Source of the DNA: Variovorax sp. J22P240
GTDB taxonomy: Bacteria > Pseudomonadota > Gammaproteobacteria > Burkholderiales > Burkholderiaceae_C
Length of the DNA stretch: 64,000 nucleotides
Assembly (NCBI RefSeq): GCF_030316855.1
Contig: NZ_JASZYR010000003.1
Span: forward strand, 434,001-498,000
Direction: 5' to 3'
Shown: positions 8,353-18,799 of the stretch, piece after piece
Layout of the letters: each line of letters starts with the position of its first letter
Numbering within the stretch: the first letter of the stretch is position 1
Position numbers and translations under genes: made by a program
The notes under the pieces: model-generated
What the model saw: only the letters and a program-made list of their open reading frames with translations
What the model was told of the DNA's origin: nothing
Databases searched by the model: none

Positions 8353-9384
8353 TCACACCACCGGCACAGTCTTCGTGGCCTGCTGCCAGGCAAGTTCGGC
8401 CACCTGCTCGAAATGCGATGACAGGTCCGCCGCCTCGGCACTGGCCGCCGTCCCGCGGATGAGGCGCCCGCGGATGCCGTGCAGGATCGCGGCGAAGCGG
8501 AACATATTGAACGCCACGTAGTAGTCCAGCGCGGGCAAGCCCGCCCGGCCGGTGCGCCGGCAGTAGGCCGCGACGTAGGCCGCTTCGTCCGGCAAGCCGG
8601 CGGCGGCGAGGTCCACGCCCCGGATGCCGCCAATGATCTCTGGCGGCATCCGGAACATCATCGCGTGATAGGCGAAGTCGGCCAGCGGATGGCCCAGCGT
8701 GGACAACTCCCAGTCCAGCACCGCGACAACCTTCGGCTCGTTCGGGTGGTAGATGAGGTTGTCGACGCGGTAGTCGCCATGCACGATCGACGTCTCATCG
8801 TCCGCGGGCACATTCTGCGCAAGCCATTCCACGAGCCGGTCCATATGGGCATTGCGACCCGCGGCCTCGTCCTCGACGTACTGCGTGGACCAGCGGCGAA
8901 CCTGGCGTGCCACGTAGCCGCCGACGCGGCCGTAGTCTTCCAGTCCGATCGCCCGAAAGTCGACCTGGTGCAAGCGCGCGAGCGTCGCGTTCATCGCGTC
9001 GAAGCAGGCGCCGCGCTCGGCGGTGGGCAGCACCGAAAAGGCGGAGTCCCAGAAGATCCGCCCCTCCACCATCTCCATCACGTAGAACCAGCTGCCGATG
9101 ACCGCGTCGTCCATGCACAGGCCGTGGAGCTCCGGCACCGGAAACCCGACCTTGCGCAGCGCGCCGATGACGCGCGCCTCGCGCTCGACCGCGTGGGCAC
9201 CCTTGAGCAGCACCCCCGATGGCTTGCGGCGCAGCACGTACGAGCGCCCGGGCGTCTTGAGCTGGTAGGTCGGGTTCGACTGCCCGCCGGCAAAGCGCTC
9301 GGCCTGGATCGGTCCGGCAAAGCCGGGCACGTGGGCCTTCATCCAGTCGCCGAGGCGCTCGTCGTCCCAGTCGCCGCCGCTCAC
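8353..9384 (-). CDS. Aminoglycoside-phosphotransferase-fold kinase (ACAD10/11- or LvaA-like, putative 4-hydroxyacyl-CoA kinase)
   Basis: A 343-residue APH/choline-kinase-fold protein. The catalytic loop VHGDYRVDNL gives H202, D204 and N209, and DWE at 224-226 gives the Mg-binding aspartate; an N-terminal lobe with GGQSNPTY (33-40) covers ATP. Its start overlaps the stop of the acyl-CoA dehydrogenase by 4 nt, so the two are translationally coupled. In ACAD10/11 of animals the same two domains are fused, and in the Pseudomonas putida Lva pathway separate proteins phosphorylate 4-hydroxyacyl-CoA and then eliminate phosphate. By this parallel it probably phosphorylates a hydroxyacyl-CoA rather than an aminoglycoside. 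It is the last gene of the long minus-strand operon. Confidence 0.85.
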   Translation of the reverse strand: MSGGDWDDERLGDWMKAHVPGFAGPIQAERFAGGQSNPTYQLKTPGRSYVLRRKPSGVLLKGAHAVEREARVIGALRKVGFPVPELHGLCMDDAVIGSWFYVMEMVEGRIFWDSAFSVLPTAERGACFDAMNATLARLHQVDFRAIGLEDYGRVGGYVARQVRRWSTQYVEDEAAGRNAHMDRLVEWLAQNVPADDETSIVHGDYRVDNLIYHPNEPKVVAVLDWELSTLGHPLADFAYHAMMFRMPPEIIGGIRGVDLAAAGLPDEAAYVAAYCRRTGRAGLPALDYYVAFNMFRFAAILHGIRGRLIRGTAASAEAADLSSHFEQVAELAWQQATKTVPVV

Positions 9385-10586
9385 GCCTTGCCCCCGCCGA
9401 GGGCGTCACGCTTGATCTTCTTGGCCAGCGACCACTTGTGGACCTCGGTCGGCCCGTCGTAGATGCGGAAGGCGCGGACTTCGCGAAACACCTGCTCGAC
9501 GATCGTGTCCTGCGTCACGCCGCCGCCGCCCATGACCTGGACGCAGCGGTCCGCCACCCTGAAGAGCGCGTCGGCGACCGCGACCTTGGTCATCGAGCTT
9601 TCGGTCGTGCCCAGGGAGCCGGTGTCGAGCACGGTGGCGCACCAGTCGATCATGAGTTCTGCCTGCTTCAGGTCGATGAGGTTGTCGGCCAGCATGAAGC
9701 CCACGCCCTCGTGGTCGATCAGCAACTTGCCGAAGGCCTTGCGCCGCGTGGCGTAGGCGGTGGCAATCTCCTGCGCGCGCGTGGCCGCGCCGTGCCAGCG
9801 CATGCAGTGCGACAGGCGCGCCGGCGACAGCCGGATCTGCGCGTAGCGGAAGCCTTCATCCACCTCGCCCAGCACCTGGTCGTCGCCGACTTCGAGGCCC
9901 TCGATGCCGACGACTGCGTGGCCGCCCGGCATCGAGCTGTCGATGGTGTCCAGCACCCGCTCGATCCGGATCGCGGGATGCGGCAGGTCGACCAGGAACA
10001 TCGTCGCGCGGGTCGTTTCGCTGCTGCCGGTGCGCGCCATGACGATCCCGACCGAGGCACCCTCGGCACCGGTGATGAAGGCCTTGCGCCCGTCGATGCG
10101 CCATCCGCCGCCCTGGCGGCGCTGCGCAACGGTCTGCAGCATCGACGGATCGGAACCCGCGCCGCCTTCCTCCGCGGGCTCGGTCATGAAGAAGGCGGAT
10201 CGCGCCTCGCCGCGCACCAGCGGCGCGAGGAAGCGATCCTTCTGACCCTGCGTGCCAATCTTGCCGAGCAGGTACATGTTGCCTTCGTCGGGGGCTGCGG
10301 TATTCACCGCCACGGGGCCCAGTGGCGACAGCCCGCTGCGCTTGAGCACCAGCGCTGTTTCGAGCTGGGAGAGGTGGTCGCCGTCGGCCAGGATGTGCGG
10401 CGTGAGCACGCCGGCCCCGCGTGCCTTCGCCCGCAATTCCCGCACGAGTTCCTCGCCCGGACCATGGCCCGTGCGGCGCGGGTCGCGCTCGTACGGGATC
10501 ACGACGTCGCGGACGAAGGCCTCCACGCGCTCGGCGATGCGCACGCTTCTTTCGGTCGGCGCAGGACCGCTGCTGGAGTGGCTCAT
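9381..10586 (-). CDS. Acyl-CoA dehydrogenase, ACAD11/LvaC-like
   Basis: A 401-residue FAD-dependent acyl-CoA dehydrogenase family member. It has the FMTEPAEEGGAGSDPS substrate/FAD region (153 onward), the RKAFGKLLIDHEGV helix and the VMGGGGVTQDT C-terminal motif. The position of the usual catalytic glutamate before the GT/GP motif is aspartate here (D377 in IYDGPTEVHK), as in the ACAD10/11 group, so ordinary alpha,beta-dehydrogenation cannot be assumed. The start follows the phaC stop with no gap and has GAGGGAG upstream. Paired with the downstream kinase it may dephosphorylate/rearrange a phosphorylated 4-hydroxyacyl-CoA; this is inference by analogy. Confidence 0.87.
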   Translation of the reverse strand: MSHSSSGPAPTERSVRIAERVEAFVRDVVIPYERDPRRTGHGPGEELVRELRAKARGAGVLTPHILADGDHLSQLETALVLKRSGLSPLGPVAVNTAAPDEGNMYLLGKIGTQGQKDRFLAPLVRGEARSAFFMTEPAEEGGAGSDPSMLQTVAQRRQGGGWRIDGRKAFITGAEGASVGIVMARTGSSETTRATMFLVDLPHPAIRIERVLDTIDSSMPGGHAVVGIEGLEVGDDQVLGEVDEGFRYAQIRLSPARLSHCMRWHGAATRAQEIATAYATRRKAFGKLLIDHEGVGFMLADNLIDLKQAELMIDWCATVLDTGSLGTTESSMTKVAVADALFRVADRCVQVMGGGGVTQDTIVEQVFREVRAFRIYDGPTEVHKWSLAKKIKRDALGGGKA

Positions 10587-11705
10587 CTAGTTGCGCTCCC
10601 TCAGCCACTTGGCGATCGACGGCGCGAGCACCTTCTGCGCCTTGCCGCCGACGAAGGTCCCGATGTGTCCACCCGGCACGGACAGCTCGCTGTAGTCGTC
10701 GGTGCCGAATCGGTCCTCCATGCCCTGCGAGCAGGACACCGGGATGATCACGTCGCCCGTCGCATACACGTTCAGCACGGGCATGCGGATCTGGTCGAGA
10801 TCGACCCGCCGGTCGCCGAGCACCAGCTCGCTTTTCACCAGCTTGTTGGCCTGGTAGAGGTCCTTGAACCATTGGCGCATGACCTCGCCTGGATGGCCGG
10901 GCCGATCGGCGATCCAGCGCTCCATGCGCAGGAAGCCGAGCATCTTCGATTCGTCGTCGAGCATGTCCACCAACTCCGTCGTGTACTTGGTGACGTTGCC
11001 CACGGGGTTCATCATCAGGAACGAGAAGCCGACCATCGCGCCGGGCGCGGTGCCCATCGTGTCGACCATCATGTCGATGTCCTCGGGCGTCATCGACCGG
11101 GCCCACAGGTTCATGTAGCCGGCGCCCGCCTCTGGATGATCGAGGTCACCATGAAAATCGAGCGGCGTCACGGTGAGCACCAGGTTCCTGATCTTCTGCG
11201 GGAACAGCGCCGCATAGCAGGTGGCGAACACGCCGCCCTGGCAGACGCCGAGCAGGTTGATCTTGTCGACGCCGTGCCGCTCGCGGATCAGGTCGACGCA
11301 GTCGTCGAGATAACCCGAGACGTAGTCGTCGATCGTGAGCCAGCGCTGGGCGCGCGTCGGCAGGCCCCAGTCGATGACATACACGTCCAGCCCTTCGGCC
11401 AGCAGCTTGCGCACGAAGGAGCGGTCGGGTTCCAGGTCGATCATCTGGTAGCGCCCGACCAGCGCGTAGGCCAGCAGCACGGGCACACGCGCAGGCTTCT
11501 CCACGGTCGGCCGGTAGCGGTAAAGGCGCACCATGTCCTGCCGCCAGACTTCGTCCTTGGGCGTGGTGGCGATAGCCAGCTGGTCCTCGGTGTAGGCCGA
11601 GAGGCGCTGGCTGCCGCGCGTGAGCTTCTCGCTCACCTGCTGCATCTCGCGCAGGAGCGTCTCTGGAGTGATGCGGATCGGCAGGGCTGCAGCGGGTTCG
11701 TTCAT
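10587..11705 (-). CDS. phaC: Class III poly(3-hydroxyalkanoate) synthase catalytic subunit PhaC
   Basis: A 372-residue PHA synthase that polymerises (R)-3-hydroxyacyl-CoA (or other hydroxyacyl-CoA) on granules. The lipase-like box GVCQGG supplies the nucleophile C155; D318 (ATGDVIIP) and H347 (PGGHIG) complete the triad. Its length of about 370 residues, and motifs such as VDTMG, DMLDD and FLRMERWI, place it in class III (Allochromatium, cyanobacteria) rather than the roughly 590-residue class I enzyme usual in Burkholderiales. Its ATG overlaps the phaE stop by 4 nt, as expected for an obligate heteromer. It sits between an SDR and an acyl-CoA dehydrogenase in a catabolic operon. Confidence 0.92.
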   Translation of the reverse strand: MNEPAAALPIRITPETLLREMQQVSEKLTRGSQRLSAYTEDQLAIATTPKDEVWRQDMVRLYRYRPTVEKPARVPVLLAYALVGRYQMIDLEPDRSFVRKLLAEGLDVYVIDWGLPTRAQRWLTIDDYVSGYLDDCVDLIRERHGVDKINLLGVCQGGVFATCYAALFPQKIRNLVLTVTPLDFHGDLDHPEAGAGYMNLWARSMTPEDIDMMVDTMGTAPGAMVGFSFLMMNPVGNVTKYTTELVDMLDDESKMLGFLRMERWIADRPGHPGEVMRQWFKDLYQANKLVKSELVLGDRRVDLDQIRMPVLNVYATGDVIIPVSCSQGMEDRFGTDDYSELSVPGGHIGTFVGGKAQKVLAPSIAKWLRERN

Positions 11706-12715
11706 GATGCGGTGGCCTTCGAGCTTGTCTTGCGCTTTGCGGCGGGGGCGCGCTTGACGGCACGCGAGGACGCCGGCGCGATCCGGGCCGATGGGGTCGG
11801 TTCCGGCATTGAATCCGCCGACGCAGCGCCGATGGATTTGCGCAGGCGCCGCATCTCGCGCTTGAGTTCCTGGATCTCGCGATAGGCGTCGTCCACTTCG
11901 GCGCGCGTCGGCACGTTGAGCGCCTCGCTCGCGATGGCCACGATGCGTTGCTGTTGCTGGCGCGATTGCGTCGAAGCGCGCACCAGCTTGGCGGCAGCAT
12001 CCAGCGCCTTCGGCGACTGCATAGCGGCGTGCATGGCCTCGTCGGCCGAGCGACTCCAAAGCCGCACCAGGCCCAGCAACGAGTCGACGGTTTCTCCCTT
12101 CTGGCCCATGTCGGCGAGGCGCGACATCAATCCCTCGCTGCCCTTGGCCAGCGCCGCGACGATCAGGCCCAGGTACTCCGACTGCGCCTGCTTTTTGGCC
12201 AGCGCCGCCGTTGCCATGGCGCGCCCGGCGGCTTGCAGCTCGCGCGAAGACGCGAGCCCGAAGGCGTCGGCCAGGCCGCCATAGGCGCGTTCGAGGTTGA
12301 GCGACAGCGGTTGCAGCGCCTGCCCGAACATCGCCATGGGCTGGCCCATCAGGTTCCAGGCAGCCGCCGACGTGCCGCCCGACGACAGCGCCTGGCTGGT
12401 GCTGGACAACCCTTCGGCGAGCTTCTGCAGTTGACCCTGCATCTGTTCCTGGAAGGCGATGAAGGCCTCTTCGGGCTTCGGGTGCGCGAGCAGGGACTGG
12501 AAATAGCCTTGGAACATCGGTCCCATCAACTGCTGCATCATGGCCAGCGCCTGCGATACCTGGGGCAGCGGAAACGGCAGCGGGCCCGTTTCGTCGGCGG
12601 GCGGCGATGGCATGGGCGAGCCGGCGCCGAACAGGGTCGGTATCAGGTTGAGCCACCAGCCATAGAGCGGCTCGGAAGCCTGCGTCGCATCCACATCGTC
12701 CTTGTCATTGGCCAT
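11702..12715 (-). CDS. phaE: Class III PHA synthase subunit PhaE
   Basis: A 337-residue partner of PhaC. It has an N-terminal YGWWLNLIPTLFG amphipathic stretch, a helical middle with repeated Gln/Met-rich segments (QALAMMQQLMGPMFQGY), and a C-terminal coiled-coil-like REIQELKREMRRLRK, the pattern of the PhaE family. It ends in an unusual Lys/Ala/Ser-rich basic tail (about 35 residues) that could bind DNA or granule surface. I prefer ATG 12715, with AAGGAA six bases upstream, over a GTG at 12739 that overlaps the SDR stop. It is cotranscribed and coupled with phaC. Confidence 0.85.
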   Translation of the reverse strand: MANDKDDVDATQASEPLYGWWLNLIPTLFGAGSPMPSPPADETGPLPFPLPQVSQALAMMQQLMGPMFQGYFQSLLAHPKPEEAFIAFQEQMQGQLQKLAEGLSSTSQALSSGGTSAAAWNLMGQPMAMFGQALQPLSLNLERAYGGLADAFGLASSRELQAAGRAMATAALAKKQAQSEYLGLIVAALAKGSEGLMSRLADMGQKGETVDSLLGLVRLWSRSADEAMHAAMQSPKALDAAAKLVRASTQSRQQQQRIVAIASEALNVPTRAEVDDAYREIQELKREMRRLRKSIGAASADSMPEPTPSARIAPASSRAVKRAPAAKRKTSSKATAS

Positions 12716-12735
12716 GGAGGGTTCCTTGTCGCGGC

Positions 12736-13518
12736 TCACAGCGAGCTCACCAGATGCCCGCCGTCGACCGCCAGCACCGATCCCGTCATGTGCCGGCCGG
12801 CGTCGCTCGCCAGCAGCAGCAGCGGCCCGTCGAGGTTCTCCAGTCGGCCGAAGCGGCGCGTCGGGATGCGCGAGCGCAGCTTCTCGCCCGCCTCGCTCTC
12901 GAGGAAGTCCCGGTTCAGGTCGGTCACGACGTAGCCCGGAAGAATGGCGTTGACGCGGATGTCGTAGCGCGCGAGCTCGAGCGCCATCGCCTTGGTCGCC
13001 TGCACCAGCCCCGCCTTCGAGACCGCGTAGGGCGCCACGCCGCCCGCCACGCGCTCGCCCAAGATCGAGGCGATGTTGACGATGCTGCCGCCTTTCTTAG
13101 CCGCCACCAGACGCCGCGCCGCCTCCTGGGCGACCATCCAGCCGCCTTTGAGATTGGTGCCGACCACCGAGTCCCAGTCTTCCTCGGTGTGCTGCAGCAG
13201 CGGCTTGGTGACTGTCACGCCGGCGTTGTTGACCACGATGTCGGCGGGCCCGCCGGCCGATCGCTCGATCTCGTCGAAGCAGGCCTGGACGCTCGCCGCG
13301 CTGGTCACGTCGAGGCTGACCGCGAGGCACTTGCCGCCGAGGCTGCCAATCTCCTCGACCAGGCCGCCGAGCTTGTCGGCGCGCCGCGCGACGACGATCA
13401 GTTCGGCGCCCGCCAACGCCAGAGTGCGTGCGAAGCGACGCCCGAGCCCGCTGGACGCGCCGGTGACCAGCGCGCGCCGGCCGTCGACCCTGAACATGCT
13501 TTCGATACGGTCTGCCAT
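12736..13518 (-). CDS. Short-chain dehydrogenase/reductase (FabG/PhaB/LvaD-like)
   Basis: A 260-residue NAD(P)-dependent SDR. The cofactor loop TGASSGLG is near residue 20, NNAG near 95, and the catalytic YAVSK with the preceding NIAS serine is intact. The C-terminal SVLAVDGGHLVSS is typical of the family. The start at 13518 is set by GGAG nine bases upstream; the frame extending upstream is not SDR-like. It lies between the acyl-CoA ligase and phaE, so it may form or oxidise the 3-hydroxyacyl(-CoA) used by the synthase or made by the Lva-like enzymes. Direction of catalysis is unknown. Confidence 0.88.
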   Translation of the reverse strand: MADRIESMFRVDGRRALVTGASSGLGRRFARTLALAGAELIVVARRADKLGGLVEEIGSLGGKCLAVSLDVTSAASVQACFDEIERSAGGPADIVVNNAGVTVTKPLLQHTEEDWDSVVGTNLKGGWMVAQEAARRLVAAKKGGSIVNIASILGERVAGGVAPYAVSKAGLVQATKAMALELARYDIRVNAILPGYVVTDLNRDFLESEAGEKLRSRIPTRRFGRLENLDGPLLLLASDAGRHMTGSVLAVDGGHLVSSL

Positions 13519-13537
13519 GGTGTTTGCTCCGTCCGGC

Positions 13538-15187
13538 TCAGAGGGACTTGGCCTGCTCGCGCAGCAGGAACTTCTGGATCTTGCCGGTCGAGGTCTTCGG
13601 CAGTTCGCCGAACACCACGTGCTTCGGGCACTTGAAGCTCGCCAGGTTGGCGCGGCACCACTTGATGATTTCCTCGGCCGTGGCAGCGCCGGCATCGGGC
13701 TTGAGCGCGACGAAGGCGCAGGGCGTCTCTCCCCATTTCTCGTCGGGCCTGGCGACCACCGCGGCTTCCATCACCTTTGGATGGCGGTACAGCACTTCTT
13801 CGACTTCCAGCGATGAGATGTTCTCCCCGCCGGAAATGATGACGTCCTTGAGCCGGTCCTTGATCTCGATGTAGCCGTCCGGGTGCATCACCGCCAGGTC
13901 GCCGGAGCGGAACCAGCCGTCCTTGAAAGCCTCCTCGGTGCCCTGCGGATTGCGCAGATAGCCCTTCATGACGGTATTGCCGCGGATCGCGATTTCGCCG
14001 ACGGTCGCGCCGTCGCTCGGCACCCGTTCCCCCGTGTCGGCATCGAGCACCGTGACTTCCTGTTGCGTCGGCATGGCCACGCCCTGGCGCGCCATCTTGC
14101 CCGCGCGCCCGCCGAGATCGAGGCCGTCCCAGTCGCGCTGCCAGGCGCACAGCGTGGCGGGGCCGTAGGTCTCGGTCAGTCCGTAGAGGTGCGTGACCTT
14201 GAAGCCGAGTTGCTCCATCTGCTCGATCACCGCGCTCGGCGGTGCGGCGCCACCGGTCGCCACCTCGACCACGTGCGCGTAGCGCGCGGACGGCTTCGCC
14301 GGCGAATGGATCATCATGTTCAGCACGATGGGCGCGGCGCAGAAGTGGGTCACTCGCTCGCTTCCGATCAGCTCGAAGATGCGTGCCGGCTCGACTTGCC
14401 GCAGGCAGACGTGCGTGCCTCCGACCAGCGTCACGGCCCAGGTGTAGGTCCAGCCGTTGCAGTGGAACATCGGCAGCGTCCACAGGTAGGCGGTATCGGG
14501 CGTGAGGCCGAAGGCGAGCGCATTGCCCATCGCGTTCAGGTAGGCGCCGCGATGGTGGTAGACGACGCCCTTGGGATCGCCGGTCGTGCCGGAGGTGTAG
14601 TTCAGCGCGATGGACTGCCATTCGTCCGCCGGCAGCTGCCACGCGAACTCGGAGTCGCCCTGCGCGAGGAAGGTCTCGTAGTCGAGCTCGCCGACCGCCA
14701 TCGAATCGGGATGGCCGTTCTTGCCCCCTGGGTCGACGATATCGATCACGAGCAGTGGCGCCTCCAGCTCCTTGAGCGCGGCGCGCACGACCTCGGCATG
14801 GTCGCGGTCCGCGATCAGCACCTTGGCGTTGCCGTGCTTCAGGCCGAAGCCGATGGCCGGTCCGTCGAGGCGCGTGTTGATCGTGTTGAGCACACCGCCG
14901 ACCATCGGCACGCCGTAGTGCGCTTCCAGCATCGCGGGCACGTTGGGCGCCATGATCGCGACCGTATCGCCGAGCCCGACGCCGGCCCGGCTCAGGGCCG
15001 AGGCCAGGCGTTTGCAGCGCTCGTACAGCTCAGCGTAGCTGATGCGACGGTCGTCGTGGACCACCGCCACCTTCTGCGGATAGACCTTCGCGGCATGTTC
15101 GAGGAAGGTCAGAGGCGAGAGCGGCACATGGTTCGCCGCGCGGCGCTCCAGGCCTTCGTCGTCGCGCGCTTGCGTGTCGATGGCCAT
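13538..15187 (-). CDS. AMP-forming medium/short-chain acyl-CoA synthetase
   Basis: A 549-residue acyl-adenylate-forming CoA ligase. The P-loop-like YTSGTTGDPKG, the YGLTETYGP motif, GEIAIRGNTVMKGY and the C-terminal PKTSTGKIQKF with its catalytic lysine are all present; the MFHCNGW motif and overall pattern match the DmdB / medium-chain acyl-CoA synthetase branch. GGGGAG seven bases upstream favours the ATG at 15187 over one at 15208 that overlaps the previous gene. It would activate the carboxylic acid entering the downstream SDR, ACAD and kinase steps, comparable with LvaE in levulinate use; the true substrate is not evident. Confidence 0.88.
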   Translation of the reverse strand: MAIDTQARDDEGLERRAANHVPLSPLTFLEHAAKVYPQKVAVVHDDRRISYAELYERCKRLASALSRAGVGLGDTVAIMAPNVPAMLEAHYGVPMVGGVLNTINTRLDGPAIGFGLKHGNAKVLIADRDHAEVVRAALKELEAPLLVIDIVDPGGKNGHPDSMAVGELDYETFLAQGDSEFAWQLPADEWQSIALNYTSGTTGDPKGVVYHHRGAYLNAMGNALAFGLTPDTAYLWTLPMFHCNGWTYTWAVTLVGGTHVCLRQVEPARIFELIGSERVTHFCAAPIVLNMMIHSPAKPSARYAHVVEVATGGAAPPSAVIEQMEQLGFKVTHLYGLTETYGPATLCAWQRDWDGLDLGGRAGKMARQGVAMPTQQEVTVLDADTGERVPSDGATVGEIAIRGNTVMKGYLRNPQGTEEAFKDGWFRSGDLAVMHPDGYIEIKDRLKDVIISGGENISSLEVEEVLYRHPKVMEAAVVARPDEKWGETPCAFVALKPDAGAATAEEIIKWCRANLASFKCPKHVVFGELPKTSTGKIQKFLLREQAKSL

Positions 15188-15191
15188 GGCA

Positions 15192-15731
15192 TCACTCCCC
15201 GGCGGCATCGATGCCGAGGACGACCAGGAAACGCGACACCATGTTGTAGCCGGCGATGGTGCCCATCAGCTCGACCAGCTGCTGCTCGCCGAACAGCACC
15301 CGTGCCCGCTCGATGATCTCGGGACGCACGGCGACCTGGCGCGTCATGTCGAGTGTCAGGCGCAGCGCGGCGCGCTCGCGGTCGTCGAACAGCGTGGTGT
15401 CGTAGCAGGCGGAAGTGACGTCGTCGAGCGCGTCGAGCTGCGCCTGCGTGCCCTTGGCGGCGAGGAATTCCGGCGCATGCTGCAACCACTCGTAGTCGGC
15501 ATTGTTGAGCCGCGCGACGGCGCAGATCGCCAGCTCGTTGATGTGGCGCGGCACCTGCATCTGGTTGCGGATCGCCGCGAACATCGAGTTCCACCCGCGC
15601 GCGAACTGGGGGCTGTGCAGCAGCATGCGGTCGAGGTTCAGCAGCTTGCCGCTCGACCGGCGCGCGCGGATCGTCGCGACCAGCTCCGCCAGTTCGGGGT
15701 CGTCGGTGTTGCGATAGGCGATGTTGGGCAT
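15192..15731 (-). CDS. Carboxymuconolactone-decarboxylase-family protein (not canonical PcaC)
   Basis: A 179-residue helical protein of the CMD/AhpD-like superfamily, with the core PRHINELAICAVARLNNADYEW followed by a conserved His (LQHAPEFL). The CxxC of true AhpD is absent, and it is longer than the roughly 130-residue PcaC, so 4-carboxymuconolactone decarboxylase activity should not be assumed from its position beside pcaGH. GAGGAG upstream fixes the start at 15731. It sits 63 bp after pcaG and immediately before the acyl-CoA ligase. Confidence 0.75.
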   Translation of the reverse strand: MPNIAYRNTDDPELAELVATIRARRSSGKLLNLDRMLLHSPQFARGWNSMFAAIRNQMQVPRHINELAICAVARLNNADYEWLQHAPEFLAAKGTQAQLDALDDVTSACYDTTLFDDRERAALRLTLDMTRQVAVRPEIIERARVLFGEQQLVELMGTIAGYNMVSRFLVVLGIDAAGE

Positions 15732-15793
15732 GGCGCGTCTCCTCGCGGGTTGTTGTCGGTTTCGGAGCGTTGCAGCGCGCGGGGGCGCTTCGT

Positions 15794-17172
<1,379 letters not shown>

Positions 17173-18585
17173 CTAGGCCGTTGCGTTGGTCATCTTCGGC
17201 TTCTCGCCAAGTGCCTGCTCGCGGATGCGGTCGTACTCCTGCTTGGCCACGGGCACCGCGTTCCTGTCGCCGAGATCGTTCAGGTGCACGCGGTAGGTTT
17301 CGCGTGCGGTCCAGGCCGAGATGGCCGCCACGACGCAGATGGCGAAGGTGATGAGGCCGATGGTCAACGGGATGTTGGTGGCCCCCGGAGGCGCGACGGT
17401 CACGAACAGCACCGGCAGCAGTGCCGTGATTGCCGTGCCGAGGTTCTGTGAGATGGCCATGCCGGAGACGCGGGTGCGCGTCGGGAACATCTCCGGGTAG
17501 AAGCTCGGATACACGGCGTTGTAGCCCTGGTAGACCACGCCCCACATCAGCAGCGACATGATGATCGCCATCGGCACGTTGTGGATGCTGATCGCGTAGA
17601 GGTAAGCGAAGGACAGCAGCCCCGAGGCCAGCGCACCGATGATGATCGGCGGCCTGCGGCCGATCTTGTCCGACAGGTTGCCGATGAAGGGGATCACCAG
17701 CACGGCGACGATGTTGCCCATCACCGGGATCCAGAGGTACACGTCCTTCTCGAAGCGGATGCCGTAGCCCGGCTGCACCGCATAGGCGGCGCCGAAGATG
17801 GTGGCAACCACCGGGATCACGTTCATCAGTGAGCACAGCATCACGCGCAGCATGTCGCGCCAGCTTTCGGTGACCGCCTGAATCACGGGTGCCTTGGGCA
17901 CGCCGCCCTCGGCGCTTTCTTCAGCGAAGGCCGGCGTCTCCTCGACCTCGCGCCGGATGATGTAGCCGGCAACGATGACGATGAAGCTCAGCAGGAACGG
18001 AATGCGCCAGCCCCAGGAGTTGAAGGCCTCCGCCGGCATGTAGTGCGCCAGCGGCAGGAACACCGCCGCGGCCATGATCTGGCCGGCCTGGACGCCTTGC
18101 AGCGTGAAGCTGGCGTAGAAGCCGCGCCGGCCGAAGGGCGCGTGCTCCAGGATCATCGAGCTCGCGCCCGAGATCTCGCCGGCCACCGCGAAGCCCTGGA
18201 TCAGGCGCAGCACCACCAGCATCGCCGGCGCCCACAGGCCGACCTGGTCATAGGTCGGCAGCAGGCCGACGGCCACGGTCGAGAAACCCATCAGGAACAT
18301 GCAGATGACCAGCACCATCTTGCGCCCGTGCGTGTCGCCCCAGTGGCCGAGGAAGAAGGCACCGATCGGCCGCGCCACATAGCCGACGCCGTAAGTGGCC
18401 AGCGACGCGACGATCGCGACCTTGGGGTCCGAACTCGGGAAGAAGACCTGCGGGAAGATCAGTGCCGCGGCGGTCGCATAGATGAAGAAGTCGTAGTACT
18501 CGAGGGCAGAGCCTATCCAGCCGCTGGCGGTGGCCTTCTTCGTCTGGTGCGTGCCATGCGGTTCGTGGTCAGTTGCACTTGTCAT
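17173..18585 (-). CDS. MFS metabolite:H+ symporter (MHS family), probable quinate/shikimate/aromatic acid importer
   Basis: A 470-residue inner-membrane carrier with about 12 hydrophobic segments. It opens with the family's GSALEYYDFFIYATAAALIF, has the loop motif GHWGDTHGRK, and IQGFAVAGEISGASSMI as in ShiA/ProP-like proteins. The start at 18585 follows GGAGAC at -10; the frame upstream has no membrane segment. Lying between quiC and pcaHG, it most likely imports a hydroaromatic or aromatic acid for this pathway, but the family also carries alpha-ketoglutarate, proline or citrate. Confidence 0.85.
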   Translation of the reverse strand: MTSATDHEPHGTHQTKKATASGWIGSALEYYDFFIYATAAALIFPQVFFPSSDPKVAIVASLATYGVGYVARPIGAFFLGHWGDTHGRKMVLVICMFLMGFSTVAVGLLPTYDQVGLWAPAMLVVLRLIQGFAVAGEISGASSMILEHAPFGRRGFYASFTLQGVQAGQIMAAAVFLPLAHYMPAEAFNSWGWRIPFLLSFIVIVAGYIIRREVEETPAFAEESAEGGVPKAPVIQAVTESWRDMLRVMLCSLMNVIPVVATIFGAAYAVQPGYGIRFEKDVYLWIPVMGNIVAVLVIPFIGNLSDKIGRRPPIIIGALASGLLSFAYLYAISIHNVPMAIIMSLLMWGVVYQGYNAVYPSFYPEMFPTRTRVSGMAISQNLGTAITALLPVLFVTVAPPGATNIPLTIGLITFAICVVAAISAWTARETYRVHLNDLGDRNAVPVAKQEYDRIREQALGEKPKMTNATA

Positions 18586-18799
18586 TCGATGTCTCCAAGT
18601 TCGCCTTGCCGATTGGGAATTTCGGGCTGCCGACCGGCATACGGCAGCCTGCATGACAGAGCACGGGGCCAGCAGACCTTAGTCCTGAGACCGGCCCCCC
18701 GCAATACAAGGCAAGCGCTGTGCGCACGCCTTGCGGACAACCTGTCCGGTGATCGATTCAATCAAGGGTGATCCCTGATAAGAAAGCCCCGCGCGGCGA

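Noticed and set aside
10587..11705. Class I PHA synthase
   Set aside because: Length and motifs match class III, and a PhaE partner is adjacent.
15192..15731. PcaC (4-carboxymuconolactone decarboxylase) next to pcaGH
   Set aside because: The protein is longer than PcaC and only shares the superfamily core; position alone is not enough.
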